A DNA stretch of 64,000 nucleotides, from IMG/VR virus record IMGVR_UViG_3300036770_000877, positions 1 through 64,000 of that record. One strand, given 5' to 3'. Shown in pieces: positions 42,193 to 50,969 of this stretch. Below the pieces are notes generated by a model. That model ran no database searches. It was given only the letters and a program-made list of their open reading frames with translations, and was not told the origin of the DNA. This stretch comes from a virus. Position 1 is the first letter of the stretch. The number at the start of each line of letters is the position of its first letter. The position numbers and the translations under genes are program-made.

Positions 42193-44637
42193 CTATGCTC
42201 TTTGCCAGGCAACTAGGTACGGAGTAAGGCCATAATCAATTATATTAAACGCAATTTGTTCCTCGCCCAAGCTTTCTTGGGGAGACCCTACAAGAACCTC
42301 ATACTCTGTTTCGGCATCAAACTGATCTAGGGTATATGCGGCCATAGCAAATAAGCCAAGAGTAATGTCCGTCTGATTTGCTCCCGCATCATCTGAACCC
42401 ACATATATATTAGATCCAGCATTAATCTTTGAAGTCGACGTTAATACAACATGTACCCAATCGTTTATCATAGCTTGATTGTTAAATGATTCTTGTCCAT
42501 TTACATACATCTTAGAAAATCCTGAATGCTGCCAAGAAGTCCCGTCCCAGTATAAAGATTTTGAGCCAGACTCCAAAATGTACGTATTTGCCACTAAAGG
42601 TACATTTATCTTAAATACCATGGAAATAGACTTAGTTCCGTTAAATCCTCCAGAATCATAATTACTTGATTGAGACGGGATTGTTAAATATGAATCTCCA
42701 GATAATCTAATACCAGACTGATCTAGTCTATCTAATACTTCGACATCATCATCAAATATAATCGCATCATCGATATTTACTATTGTTGCAGATTCATTTG
42801 TATTATCTGAAACCACCCGCTTCATTCCTTGGGTATATGCATATAGACCAATGTTTGACAAGATTGGCAGATCGTCTTCGGAGTCATTAGTAAATAATGT
42901 AGCTTTTATATTATATTCCGTTACCTGATTTGCAGGGTTATCTACCAGAGTAGGCATAGAAGCCATTCTAGGCCATTGTAAGCCGTTATTATAGGTAACT
43001 GATACATTTGATGAGGAAGTTGTATAAAAGGCCAGAGAACCGCTGTAATCGACAGCAGGCAATGTTATAAGGCCTTCTATCTTTCCATATTGAGACCATT
43101 TAAGATTGTTATTCATCTTGAGAATGAATGTTGCTTCTTCATTATATAATGTGTAATCAGTTAAGCTTTCATTCTGAATTCCTGATTTAATTGCTATCCA
43201 AGTTACTGGACATACGGCATATAGGTCATTTACTTTTCCTACATATAAATCTGTTATTGTTTGCAAGTAGTCTACGGATGTAAATATGCTTGATCCATTT
43301 AGGTATACATTAAGAGAGCCTACTTTATTTTCTATTAGGATCTCATTCCATCCCGCCGCAGGGCTTGTTGTAGTTGTAGTATCAATACCGTTTAGACTAA
43401 AAACAAAATCATCTGAGGCATCTACTCTAATATTAAAACTCTGGCTTGACTGAAAATTATACATCGATACTAGACCTTTTTCTGGTGCTAGTGGATTATG
43501 ATAAAAGCTTAGAGATACTGCTGTACCACTTTCTGCCAATCTTATAACTGTTGATAAATCAAGGTAGGCCCCAGCCCCCAGGGACAAGCAGTTTCTGGCA
43601 TCTACTACAGAATGAGTTTCAGTACCACCAGATACCGTAGCGTGTGATATGTATCTTAAAGATACTTGATTATTTGAATTAACAAGAGCGTTATCAAAAT
43701 CAAATCCTGTCCAATTATTGGCGAACTTATAGGCTAGCAGGCAGTCTTTATTACTTGGTTCATAGTAAACCTGAGAGTTTGCATTATAGTATCTGTCTTT
43801 AAGAATTGTTTTTCTTGATAAGTTCATGTGCTCTGCTGCACGAACATAATCTAATACATATCCATATAGAGCAACTGCGTCAACTGTTATGTCGTAATTA
43901 TCAGATCCATAAGTTCTCATGGCTCCTGGGTTTTGGCTAAACTGAAATATTTCAGATAAATCTGCAGATGATTTTGTTGATACATTTACTCCATTTACAA
44001 TTAAAGATATTCCATTAGATGAATAGTTGGCAACAATGTGATATCTCCTCTTCCAGTCTGGAACCTGATAAGAAACATAATAATTTATTAGTGGGTCTGG
44101 CCTAAAATAAATCTTGTTCTTATAAACATAAACTCCATAAGGAGCTAATACTGTTGCATTTAATATTTGATCATATGTCTCAAATGCAGCTAAGACATCT
44201 GAGTATGTGTCGTAGTCGTCAATTAAATCTGTATATGTCTGTATCAAAGAGTTTTCTGATGTTTGTAAGCTGGCTTTGTTTCCAAACAATACAATTTCTT
44301 CAGAGATAGAAAGAGAGTCTTCATTTAATTTAAAATAAAGCTCTACGCTAAATGATTGATTGCTTTTTCCTTTTGTCCATAGGCTACCGTCAATCCATGA
44401 CTGTCCCGACCCTGAAGCACCTGGTATTGGATAATAAATGCTAGCAGTAGAATCTGTTAGCCTAGTACCATAAATACCATTGGCTACCAATGGTATTGCT
44501 TCATCGAATATCGATCCAGTATATGCGCCATTAGAACCACTGCCTGTGGCCTCTCTAGCTATACCAGTCGTAACGTCGTCATCTAAAGGCCAAAAAGACA
44601 GCGGGTTCTGAGATATAATTACTTCTCTGTAACCCAT
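42193..44637 (-). CDS. LamG/concanavalin-like tail adhesin
   Basis: An 814-residue beta protein opening YREVIISQNPLSFWPLDDD, the typical first strand of LamG/concanavalin A-like domains (LxFWPLDD, then AREATGSGSNG and a conserved SVELYFKLNED strand). At least three jelly-roll-like units appear: 1-280, ~310-500 (VSLSFYHNPLAPEKGLVSM) and ~640-790 (SISMVFKINVPLVANTYIL). Such domains bind sugars on the cell surface. It is the last gene of the adhesin region, before the head genes. Shine-Dalgarno AGTAGGGA. Confidence 0.78.
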   Translation of the reverse strand: MGYREVIISQNPLSFWPLDDDVTTGIAREATGSGSNGAYTGSIFDEAIPLVANGIYGTRLTDSTASIYYPIPGASGSGQSWIDGSLWTKGKSNQSFSVELYFKLNEDSLSISEEIVLFGNKASLQTSENSLIQTYTDLIDDYDTYSDVLAAFETYDQILNATVLAPYGVYVYKNKIYFRPDPLINYYVSYQVPDWKRRYHIVANYSSNGISLIVNGVNVSTKSSADLSEIFQFSQNPGAMRTYGSDNYDITVDAVALYGYVLDYVRAAEHMNLSRKTILKDRYYNANSQVYYEPSNKDCLLAYKFANNWTGFDFDNALVNSNNQVSLRYISHATVSGGTETHSVVDARNCLSLGAGAYLDLSTVIRLAESGTAVSLSFYHNPLAPEKGLVSMYNFQSSQSFNIRVDASDDFVFSLNGIDTTTTTSPAAGWNEILIENKVGSLNVYLNGSSIFTSVDYLQTITDLYVGKVNDLYAVCPVTWIAIKSGIQNESLTDYTLYNEEATFILKMNNNLKWSQYGKIEGLITLPAVDYSGSLAFYTTSSSNVSVTYNNGLQWPRMASMPTLVDNPANQVTEYNIKATLFTNDSEDDLPILSNIGLYAYTQGMKRVVSDNTNESATIVNIDDAIIFDDDVEVLDRLDQSGIRLSGDSYLTIPSQSSNYDSGGFNGTKSISMVFKINVPLVANTYILESGSKSLYWDGTSWQHSGFSKMYVNGQESFNNQAMINDWVHVVLTSTSKINAGSNIYVGSDDAGANQTDITLGLFAMAAYTLDQFDAETEYEVLVGSPQESLGEEQIAFNIIDYGLTPYLVAWQRA

Positions 44638-44651
44638 AATATTCCCTACTA

Positions 44652-44855
44652 CTAAGCTAGAACAGCTGTTATTTGAGCTTGCTTTTCTGCAATTGAAGCA
44701 TTGAGCTCAGCAATCTTATCTGAGTCAGGAGATGTCTTTGCATTTTCTGCAATTTTTTCTACCTCAAGTGCGTACATCTGGTATTCAAGACTTCTTGCAG
44801 CCGCCTCTTGGATAGCTGTTTTTTCGTCTTCAGTTAGTTTTGTGTATGTTGGCAT
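44652..44855 (-). CDS. Small coiled-coil protein
   Basis: A 67-residue acidic, wholly helical protein (KLTEDEKTAIQEAAARSLEY ... IAELNASIAEKQAQI). A strong AAAGGAGG site and a good promoter directly upstream indicate that it is well expressed. It may be a fibre assembly helper. No family recognised. Confidence 0.7.
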   Translation of the reverse strand: MPTYTKLTEDEKTAIQEAAARSLEYQMYALEVEKIAENAKTSPDSDKIAELNASIAEKQAQITAVLA

Positions 44856-44871
44856 TTTTCCTCCTTTCCAA

Positions 44872-44900
44872 ATTATATCAGTATATTATAAATCTGACAA
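44872..44900 (-). promoter_or_regulatory. Sigma-70-like promoter
   Basis: TTGTCA (44900-44895, 5 of 6), a 17-bp spacer and TATAAT (44877-44872). It is placed to start transcription 5-8 nt before the ribosome site of the small coiled-coil gene and then the LamG-like adhesin. Confidence 0.7.
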
Positions 44901-45065
44901 TAGGTCTTGGCACACCTGCTTTTTTAATATAGCATCGTCCAATATTAACCTATTTGATTCTTTATCAGGGCCAACCTCATCTGCATATGGGGTAAGCCTT
45001 TCTATTAAATCTTCTAGTCTCTGTATTTCAGATAACAAGAATTCTGTTTTATCGCTTATGTTCAT
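44886..45065 (-). CDS. Small coiled-coil protein
   Basis: The ATG at 45065 shares TAATG with the stop of the Fn3 adhesin, giving 59 residues (MNISDKTEFLL). The protein is helical and acidic (FLLSEIQRLEDLIERLTPY), with one Cys near its end. It resembles in type, not sequence, the 67-residue neighbour. Possibly a fibre chaperone. No family recognised. Confidence 0.65.
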   Translation of the reverse strand: MNISDKTEFLLSEIQRLEDLIERLTPYADEVGPDKESNRLILDDAILKKQVCQDLLSDL

Positions 45066-47101
45066 TATAGCCACGCAGTATAACTTGAGTAGGAAGAGTT
45101 TCCTGCAGAGTTAGTTGCTCTTGCCCTCCATCTAGCATAAGAATAAGTTGAGCTATTTCTTGTAACTGTTTTTGTTCCGCTTCCGCTTACGCTACCAGAA
45201 GCAGAAGCTTCAACGGTAGAGGTATTGGAATCAGAAAGTTGTAGATCCCAGTCATAACCAGTTGGTGTTCCACCAGAACCCTGGTTAATTGTAAGAGTCC
45301 AAGTATAGTATCCGTTTATGTATCCATCATAATTATTTGACACCGACGGTACCCCAGGAGTTGTAACTGCAGATGTTGTAGATGCAGTAGCTGGACCAGA
45401 CCAAGCGGAAGTTCCCCCTGGACCAACTGATCTAACCCAAACATACCATGTTGTTCCAGATGCTAAACCACTAATTGTTTTAGATGTACCAGTTTGATTA
45501 AAATCTACATAACTTCCTGGATTATAGTTGGTGCTATTATAGTAAATATCATATGAAGTAGTATTAGCCATTGCATTCCAAGATGCCGTTATTGAAGATG
45601 TTCCTCCAGAAGATGCACTTAGTCCAGTAGGAGCGCTTGGTGCTGGTACTGGATATGTTCCAGAACTTGTTCCAGTTCCGCTAGTAGCATCAGACAAACT
45701 AAGGCTACTTGATCCAGATAGTGTTCCAGCTAACGAGGCCCCCGTTGTATAAGCAGTAACTGAAGAAACAGATATATTAGTTCCAGCAAGTGTCAGGGAG
45801 TTTCCATTCACCTGTTGACTTCCAGAAGATCCATCTGCAACATAACTAACAATATAATAAGAAGCTCCACTAGAACTTGTCCAAGATATCGTTGCCTGCT
45901 TATTTGTATTTACTGCATAAACTCCTACAGAGTAACTGCTACCTGGTGTTGCTCCCCAGTTATCATTTGTAACATATCTAGCATTAGATCTGTATCCTTC
46001 TGAACCGCCGCTGATATAAGAAAAATAATAACTAGCATTAGATGTAGCATTCCAGGTATAACTAACGTTGTTTGAGGCAAATGTTAGTCCAGAAACTGAT
46101 GGTGTACCAGGAGTTGCTGTAGCATTTGATATGCTATAAGTAAAAGCACTTAATGTTGTAATTGTTGCAGTTGAGCTATAAGTATATCCAGATCTTTTAT
46201 CTGAAGTTGCTACAGAATACTGTACTGCGTAACCTTGATAATTTGTCGATCTTGGTGCAATTGTATAAAAAGTTGTAGACGAGTTAGCGTTGGTATAAAT
46301 TTCCGTTATTGTTTGACCAACTGAATACCCAGATGCCGAAACAGTTTTCCAAGGGGATCCCGATCCAAAAGTACCAACCCAAATTTCATATGAAGAAGCT
46401 CCAGCTACATGCTGCCACTGAATAATAACCTGCCTGTTTGAATTAACAGATCTAATACCTACTTGAACATTTCCAGCCGTACCAGTTCCAGAATATGTTC
46501 TATTTATTTGATCAAAGCTAGATATAGAACCGTTAGTTGTAGTATATTCATAAGCGGTTGTATTTGCGGTTGCTGACCATGATCCAGAGTAGGTACCCGT
46601 CCCAGTACTAATGCTTACAGAACTTGGAGAGCTTGGTGTAATTGTATAATCATAAACTGTTGCGGATGCAAGATATGGCAACTCTATAACTGATGTAGAA
46701 ACTGTAATAGGTGTTTGACCTCTACTGTTTGTTGCTGTTATGGTTACTGAAATAACTGTTTCAACATCATCTGATGTAGTTGTATACGTTTGAGATGTTG
46801 CACCAGATATATTTGCGCCATTTCTTTTCCATTGATAAGAGTATGAAGTTGGATTATATGCATCTTCATTTCTCCAAGTACCGCTACTAATTGAATAAGT
46901 TGATCCTAGTCTTCCTATAGAACCAACTGTAGCCACTATAGATGGGTATACAATTATGGATGGGTATTCTGGATAATTAATCTTCCATGAAGATCCATTC
47001 CAAATCCATCCTCTTACGGCTTTTTTAAATGTAGAATTGTTATAAACATTTAATTTTATTGCTTGCTTAAAATCTGAACCATTGTATATTTTTAAAGCCA
47101 T
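45065..47101 (-). CDS. Adhesin with Ig/Fn3 repeats
   Basis: A 678-residue protein. Its N-terminus (MALKIYNGSDFKQAIKLNVY ... VRGWIWNGSSWK) contains the WxWNGSxW motif often seen at the attachment end of phage fibres. After it come Ig-like and fibronectin-like domains rich in Ser/Thr/Tyr/Gly (WKRNGANISGATSQTYTTT, TGLSASSGGTSSITASWNAM). The C-terminus is also Fn3-like (YARWRARATNSAGNSSYS). Probably a flexible surface-binding fibre. Confidence 0.72.
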   Translation of the reverse strand: MALKIYNGSDFKQAIKLNVYNNSTFKKAVRGWIWNGSSWKINYPEYPSIIVYPSIVATVGSIGRLGSTYSISSGTWRNEDAYNPTSYSYQWKRNGANISGATSQTYTTTSDDVETVISVTITATNSRGQTPITVSTSVIELPYLASATVYDYTITPSSPSSVSISTGTGTYSGSWSATANTTAYEYTTTNGSISSFDQINRTYSGTGTAGNVQVGIRSVNSNRQVIIQWQHVAGASSYEIWVGTFGSGSPWKTVSASGYSVGQTITEIYTNANSSTTFYTIAPRSTNYQGYAVQYSVATSDKRSGYTYSSTATITTLSAFTYSISNATATPGTPSVSGLTFASNNVSYTWNATSNASYYFSYISGGSEGYRSNARYVTNDNWGATPGSSYSVGVYAVNTNKQATISWTSSSGASYYIVSYVADGSSGSQQVNGNSLTLAGTNISVSSVTAYTTGASLAGTLSGSSSLSLSDATSGTGTSSGTYPVPAPSAPTGLSASSGGTSSITASWNAMANTTSYDIYYNSTNYNPGSYVDFNQTGTSKTISGLASGTTWYVWVRSVGPGGTSAWSGPATASTTSAVTTPGVPSVSNNYDGYINGYYTWTLTINQGSGGTPTGYDWDLQLSDSNTSTVEASASGSVSGSGTKTVTRNSSTYSYARWRARATNSAGNSSYSSYTAWL

Positions 47102-47103
47102 GG

Positions 47104-48999
47104 TTAAGCCTCATGCTGTATATATATGTCGCCAGCAACTAGATTAGAAACTGGTTGTGTTCCACTGCTATTATAATAAACCTTATTAGCATTTCCAGGT
47201 GTTGTACCATTAGAGTATGCTGATGTTGTTATTTGTGCCCATGAAGCCGTGGTGCCATTTGTTGTAAGAAAATAACCAGAAAATCCAGATTGAGAAGGAA
47301 GATCACTTACCGTAGTAGATCCACCCAAAGTAACGTTAGTTCCATTAATTGTTATGTAGTTATATTCTAGTTCGCTATTTAATACACTTGCTGTGCTTGT
47401 CAATATACCCGATGAATTTGTTTTTACAAATCCAGATATTACAAGCGGGGTTGTTATTGAACCAGTAAATATTGGAGATTCTGATGGAGCACGAGTATCT
47501 ATTTGATCTTGTAAGTTGCTTTTAGCATTATCTAGATATGATATCTCTGTATCGGTAATATTTGCTACCGCATTTTGTAATTTTACCCATGTGCCACCGT
47601 GGGCAAAACTCATAGTCCCATCTTGATGAGAGTGTGCTAGTGCACCATGATATGTTGAAGCACTTGGAAACTCTGTCTGATTGTTGTAATAAAAAGGAAT
47701 TATATTTGAAACAGCTGGTGCTGTAATTGCCCCTGTATCAGATATAGTTACAAGAGAGTCTTGTAAAAGCTTACCAGTTGTAGCATCAAATCTTACTATT
47801 GCGTTATCTGTTGAAGAAGCTGGACCTACTACATCTCCTAAACCGCCGCCTGTTGATGTTACCGTTGCCCATGAAACGCTTGTTCCATCTGTAGTTAAAT
47901 ACTTACCAGAATTTCCTGTTTGTGATGGATAAACTCCGCTTAATGTTGCTCCAGTAAAATTAACACTTCCAGTAAATGTTGGGGAAGCTAGTGGTGCCTT
48001 TAAGTCTAAAGCAGACTGAGTAGCGGTAGATATTGGCTTGTTAGCATCTGATGTATTATCGACATTTGCTAACCCAACCATTCCTTTTGTAATACCAGAT
48101 ACCGTTCCTGTAAATGTTGGATTATTTAATGGGGCTTTTGCTGCCAAAGAGTTTGTTACGGTTGTGGCAAATGATGCGTCTCCGCCTAATGCGTCTGATA
48201 ATTCTTTTAATGTATCTAGGGCTGCTGGAGCAGAGTTTACAAGATTGGATATTGCTGTATCTGTATATATGTTTGCTGCTGATTGTGCTGCCGCCGCAGA
48301 TCCATCTGCGTCATACAGAATGTCTGCTTCTGATTGTGTTAAATATTGTGGATGTGGGTCTGCTGCTGCTAGGTGTCCAGAAAGATCTCCACCAGTAGCA
48401 CTAATTGTAATTGTGTCTGTAAGTGGATCTGTTGTAATTGTAACATTGCTTCCAGCGGTAAGATTAAGAGTGTCAACTGTAGAGTCTGCAGATACTGTAG
48501 TCTGACCTGAAACTGCTATGTTAGAAAATGTATTTGGAACTACTGTTCCTACTGCTGCAACGTTTGCCCATTTGGTTCCTGTTGCAGTTGTGGAGTCGGA
48601 AACCAAAACATAATCGTTGGTTCCTGGAGTAATAATAGAAACACCGCCAGCGGTACCAATTGGGATAGCTCCCTTTACTCCGCTAATTGCTGATGTATTT
48701 AAATAATCTGTATGGACATGTGATAACCCTGAATAAAGGGTGTCATGTGTATGTGTATTTTGAGAATATCCTGCAAGGTCTGACGTCTCTAGGTATTCTG
48801 TATGGGTATGTGTTGTATTTGCATAAACCCCCTCATGTGTGTGAGTGGTTGTAGCGTAAACGCCATTATGAGTGTGGGTAGTCTGTGAATAATTATTTAA
48901 ACTAGTATCTACTGCTTGTGCGAGTAATTGAATGTCCTGTGGGACATTTGGGTCATCAGACGAGGTGGGATATGGGAATCCCTTACTGGTATTTGGCAT
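47104..48999 (-). CDS. Tail fibre with HxH repeats and shared fibre module
   Basis: A 631-residue fibre. The N-terminus (GFPYPTSSDDPNVPQDIQLL) is a known fibre start. Residues 40-100 hold repeated THTH or SHVH motifs every ~12 residues (THTHNGVYATTTHTHEGVY), which in trimeric fibres bind metal ions along the axis. A module at ~230-300 (IYTDTAISNLVNSAPAALDT, LKELSDALGGDASFATTV) recurs in two other fibres here. The later NPTFTGTV, SPTFTGSV and SPIFTGSI segments are classic fibre repeats. Confidence 0.78.
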   Translation of the reverse strand: MPNTSKGFPYPTSSDDPNVPQDIQLLAQAVDTSLNNYSQTTHTHNGVYATTTHTHEGVYANTTHTHTEYLETSDLAGYSQNTHTHDTLYSGLSHVHTDYLNTSAISGVKGAIPIGTAGGVSIITPGTNDYVLVSDSTTATGTKWANVAAVGTVVPNTFSNIAVSGQTTVSADSTVDTLNLTAGSNVTITTDPLTDTITISATGGDLSGHLAAADPHPQYLTQSEADILYDADGSAAAAQSAANIYTDTAISNLVNSAPAALDTLKELSDALGGDASFATTVTNSLAAKAPLNNPTFTGTVSGITKGMVGLANVDNTSDANKPISTATQSALDLKAPLASPTFTGSVNFTGATLSGVYPSQTGNSGKYLTTDGTSVSWATVTSTGGGLGDVVGPASSTDNAIVRFDATTGKLLQDSLVTISDTGAITAPAVSNIIPFYYNNQTEFPSASTYHGALAHSHQDGTMSFAHGGTWVKLQNAVANITDTEISYLDNAKSNLQDQIDTRAPSESPIFTGSITTPLVISGFVKTNSSGILTSTASVLNSELEYNYITINGTNVTLGGSTTVSDLPSQSGFSGYFLTTNGTTASWAQITTSAYSNGTTPGNANKVYYNSSGTQPVSNLVAGDIYIQHEA

Positions 49000-49015
49000 T
49001 TATTCTCCTTGGTCT

Positions 49016-49030
49016 ATTATACCAATTATA
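49016..49030 (-). promoter_or_regulatory. Tandem -10 boxes before HxH fibre gene
   Basis: Two TATAAT hexamers, 49030-49025 and 49021-49016, lie 9 bp apart on the minus strand, followed by AAGGAGAA and the fibre ATG at 48999. The -35 regions are weak. Confidence 0.4.
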
Positions 49031-49041
49031 AGTGCTAAAGG

Positions 49042-50580
49042 CTAAGAAAAGCTTATTGTTCCTGAACCAGACGTAAATGATGTTACTTTATATCCAGCAA
49101 CTGCTGTAGATGTTGAATATGCTAATCCAGCAGAGACATTTATTGTCTTATCATTTGGATATTTAACAATCACTATACCAGAACCACCATTTCTACCATA
49201 GTTAGTTGTATCTGTTCCTCCGCCGCCACCAGAACCAGTATTAGATGATGCAGCTGTAGCAGTAGTACCTTCTTGCTGACCACCGCCTTGTCCTGCTCCA
49301 GCACCTCCAGGAGCTCCACCTCCTACGTGTCCACCTCCACCACCGCCTGCTGCGTATACTACAGATGATCCAGTAATTGTTGAAGTAAACCCACTTCCTC
49401 CAGCACCTCCACGAGCAGCGCTAGTTCCATTTAATCCTGCGCTACCTTTACCACCTCCACCGCCTGCTCCTGCTGCGCTTCCTATATAACCAGCTCCTCC
49501 AGAATTACCTTGACCAGATGTTCCAGCACCTCCAGAAGACCCCTGACATCCCGCACCACCACCTGAACCACCAGGTCTACCATTGTTATCGTGTGGACCT
49601 CCTCCACCACCACCAACTGTTGTTAAATTATGAAATACTGAACTCTCTCCGTCTGTTCCATAACCAATCGACCCAGTTCTACCAAGGCCTCCAGATCCAA
49701 CTGTTACTGTGTAAGACAATGAAGGTGTAATAGATGTTGATCCAGAAAGAAGACCTCCAGCTCCACCGCCTCCGCCGCCTTCTCTATATGCTCCATTACC
49801 CAATCCTCCTCCACCTCCACCTGCAACAACAAGATAATCTGTTGTAAATGGTTGTGGAACTATAGAGGTAATGCTAAATGTTCTTGATGTAGGTTGGTTC
49901 GACCCATCACTTGCATTAAGAGTAAATGTATATGTCGTATCTGAAGAAATGTCTGGCAATGTTCCAGATATAACTCCTGTTGATGAATTTAACGTTATTC
50001 CAGAAGGTAAGGTAGAGCCACTTGCTAGAGAATAGGTAATACTATTATTTTCTTCATCAGAAGCTGCGACTGAAACAGATATTGATGTTTGTTCATAAAA
50101 TGCACCTAAAGAACCACTTGATGTTGTCCAAATTGGTGAATCATTAACAGTAACTATATCATAGTAAACTCCATAAAGATTTGATGGATTTGTAACCTTA
50201 ATATCATAGGGTTCTTTATCTTTTGATAACGGTCCAAACTGGGCCTGTATTAACTGTGTGTTTGATACAGTTGTAGTAGTTGCAACATATTCCGTTCCGT
50301 CATTTCCTACCAAAGTTGCAACTGCTCCAGTAGCAAAAGCAGTTCCTGTTATGTTTAATGAGTTAACAGAATTTGTTTCAAGAACTGAGCCAGTGTACCC
50401 TACAACCCCTGGAGTTTCTGCAATTATATTTTGCCAACCATAAGTGGGCCCTGTATAAAGCTCAAGTCTTTGAAGCTCACCATTTGAATATAATTTTCCA
50501 ACCCCTGGATTTGCTGGACGACCAGCTGTATTACCATAGGGAATTCCTCCACCAGTAATATCTGAGAATTTAATTGTCAT
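49042..50580 (-). CDS. Ig-like plus glycine-rich tail adhesin (copy 1)
   Basis: The ATG at 50580 overlaps the upstream stop (ATGA) and is preferred to 50592; 512 residues. Layout: attachment-like segment (GGIPYGNTAGRPANPG), a TIG-like unit, a putative Ig (He_PIG) domain (LPSGITLNSSTGVISGTLP), then from ~255 a glycine-rich domain (DYLVVAGGGGGGLGNG ...) ending FTSGSGTISFS. The Gly-rich domain, with its GGGGxG and GGAG runs, is the type seen in phage adhesins that pack polyglycine helices and carry variable receptor-binding loops. Two paralogues follow upstream. Confidence 0.82.
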   Translation of the reverse strand: MTIKFSDITGGGIPYGNTAGRPANPGVGKLYSNGELQRLELYTGPTYGWQNIIAETPGVVGYTGSVLETNSVNSLNITGTAFATGAVATLVGNDGTEYVATTTTVSNTQLIQAQFGPLSKDKEPYDIKVTNPSNLYGVYYDIVTVNDSPIWTTSSGSLGAFYEQTSISVSVAASDEENNSITYSLASGSTLPSGITLNSSTGVISGTLPDISSDTTYTFTLNASDGSNQPTSRTFSITSIVPQPFTTDYLVVAGGGGGGLGNGAYREGGGGGGAGGLLSGSTSITPSLSYTVTVGSGGLGRTGSIGYGTDGESSVFHNLTTVGGGGGGPHDNNGRPGGSGGGAGCQGSSGGAGTSGQGNSGGAGYIGSAAGAGGGGGKGSAGLNGTSAARGGAGGSGFTSTITGSSVVYAAGGGGGGHVGGGAPGGAGAGQGGGQQEGTTATAASSNTGSGGGGGTDTTNYGRNGGSGIVIVKYPNDKTINVSAGLAYSTSTAVAGYKVTSFTSGSGTISFS

Positions 50581-50969
50581 CCTAGTCTCCATCCAAGAGT
50601 CGAACCAGTATATATTAATACCGCCGCTGCTTTATCTACGTCAATTATAGCATTTTCTGCTACCCCGTTAATATTTTTATTATTACGGTTAATAGTAATG
50701 TTATGTGTTCCCGCCGTTCCAGATGCATCAAAGATCTGAACTTCGTCTCCTAAAGAAGGGTTTAATGGAAGTGTAATAATTCTTTCAGATGAAGTGTCTA
50801 CAAAGTAGCGATAACCAACCTGGGCGGTTATATTAGAGGCTACGGTTGCAGAAACTTCTTTCTTTCTTTGAATAAGATCTGCTTGTGTTACATAATCTGG
50901 CGGAATAGCAGCCATTATACCTACATTTACCCATTCAGTTCCGCTCCACACTTTAATTGTTTTAGCCAT
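50577..50969 (-). CDS. Stand-alone fibre cap domain
   Basis: A 130-residue protein beginning with the TEWVNVG attachment motif and then a beta domain (YRYFVDTSSERIITLPL ... DEVQIFDASGTAGTHNITI ... LIYTGSTLGWRLG). The last ~90 residues match the C-terminal end of the 622-residue fibre (54351) at many positions: DEIQIVDASG, YNITVARNGNKING, LLYTGSTYGWKVG. It is therefore a detached copy of a fibre tip domain. Confidence 0.72.
   Translation of the reverse strand: MAKTIKVWSGTEWVNVGIMAAIPPDYVTQADLIQRKKEVSATVASNITAQVGYRYFVDTSSERIITLPLNPSLGDEVQIFDASGTAGTHNITINRNNKNINGVAENAIIDVDKAAAVLIYTGSTLGWRLG

Noticed and set aside
49180-49830. CCACC/CCTCC-rich repeats resembling tandem repeats or an array
   Set aside because: They are glycine codons of the adhesin domains with irregular spacing; no spacer-repeat pattern, so not CRISPR and not a non-coding repeat.
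50580-50592. Longer start METRM for adhesin copy 1, and similar extended starts at 54366, 56549, 7319, 6856 and 16257
   Set aside because: In each case an internal ATG overlaps the upstream stop or has a proper ribosome site, making the shorter start more likely.
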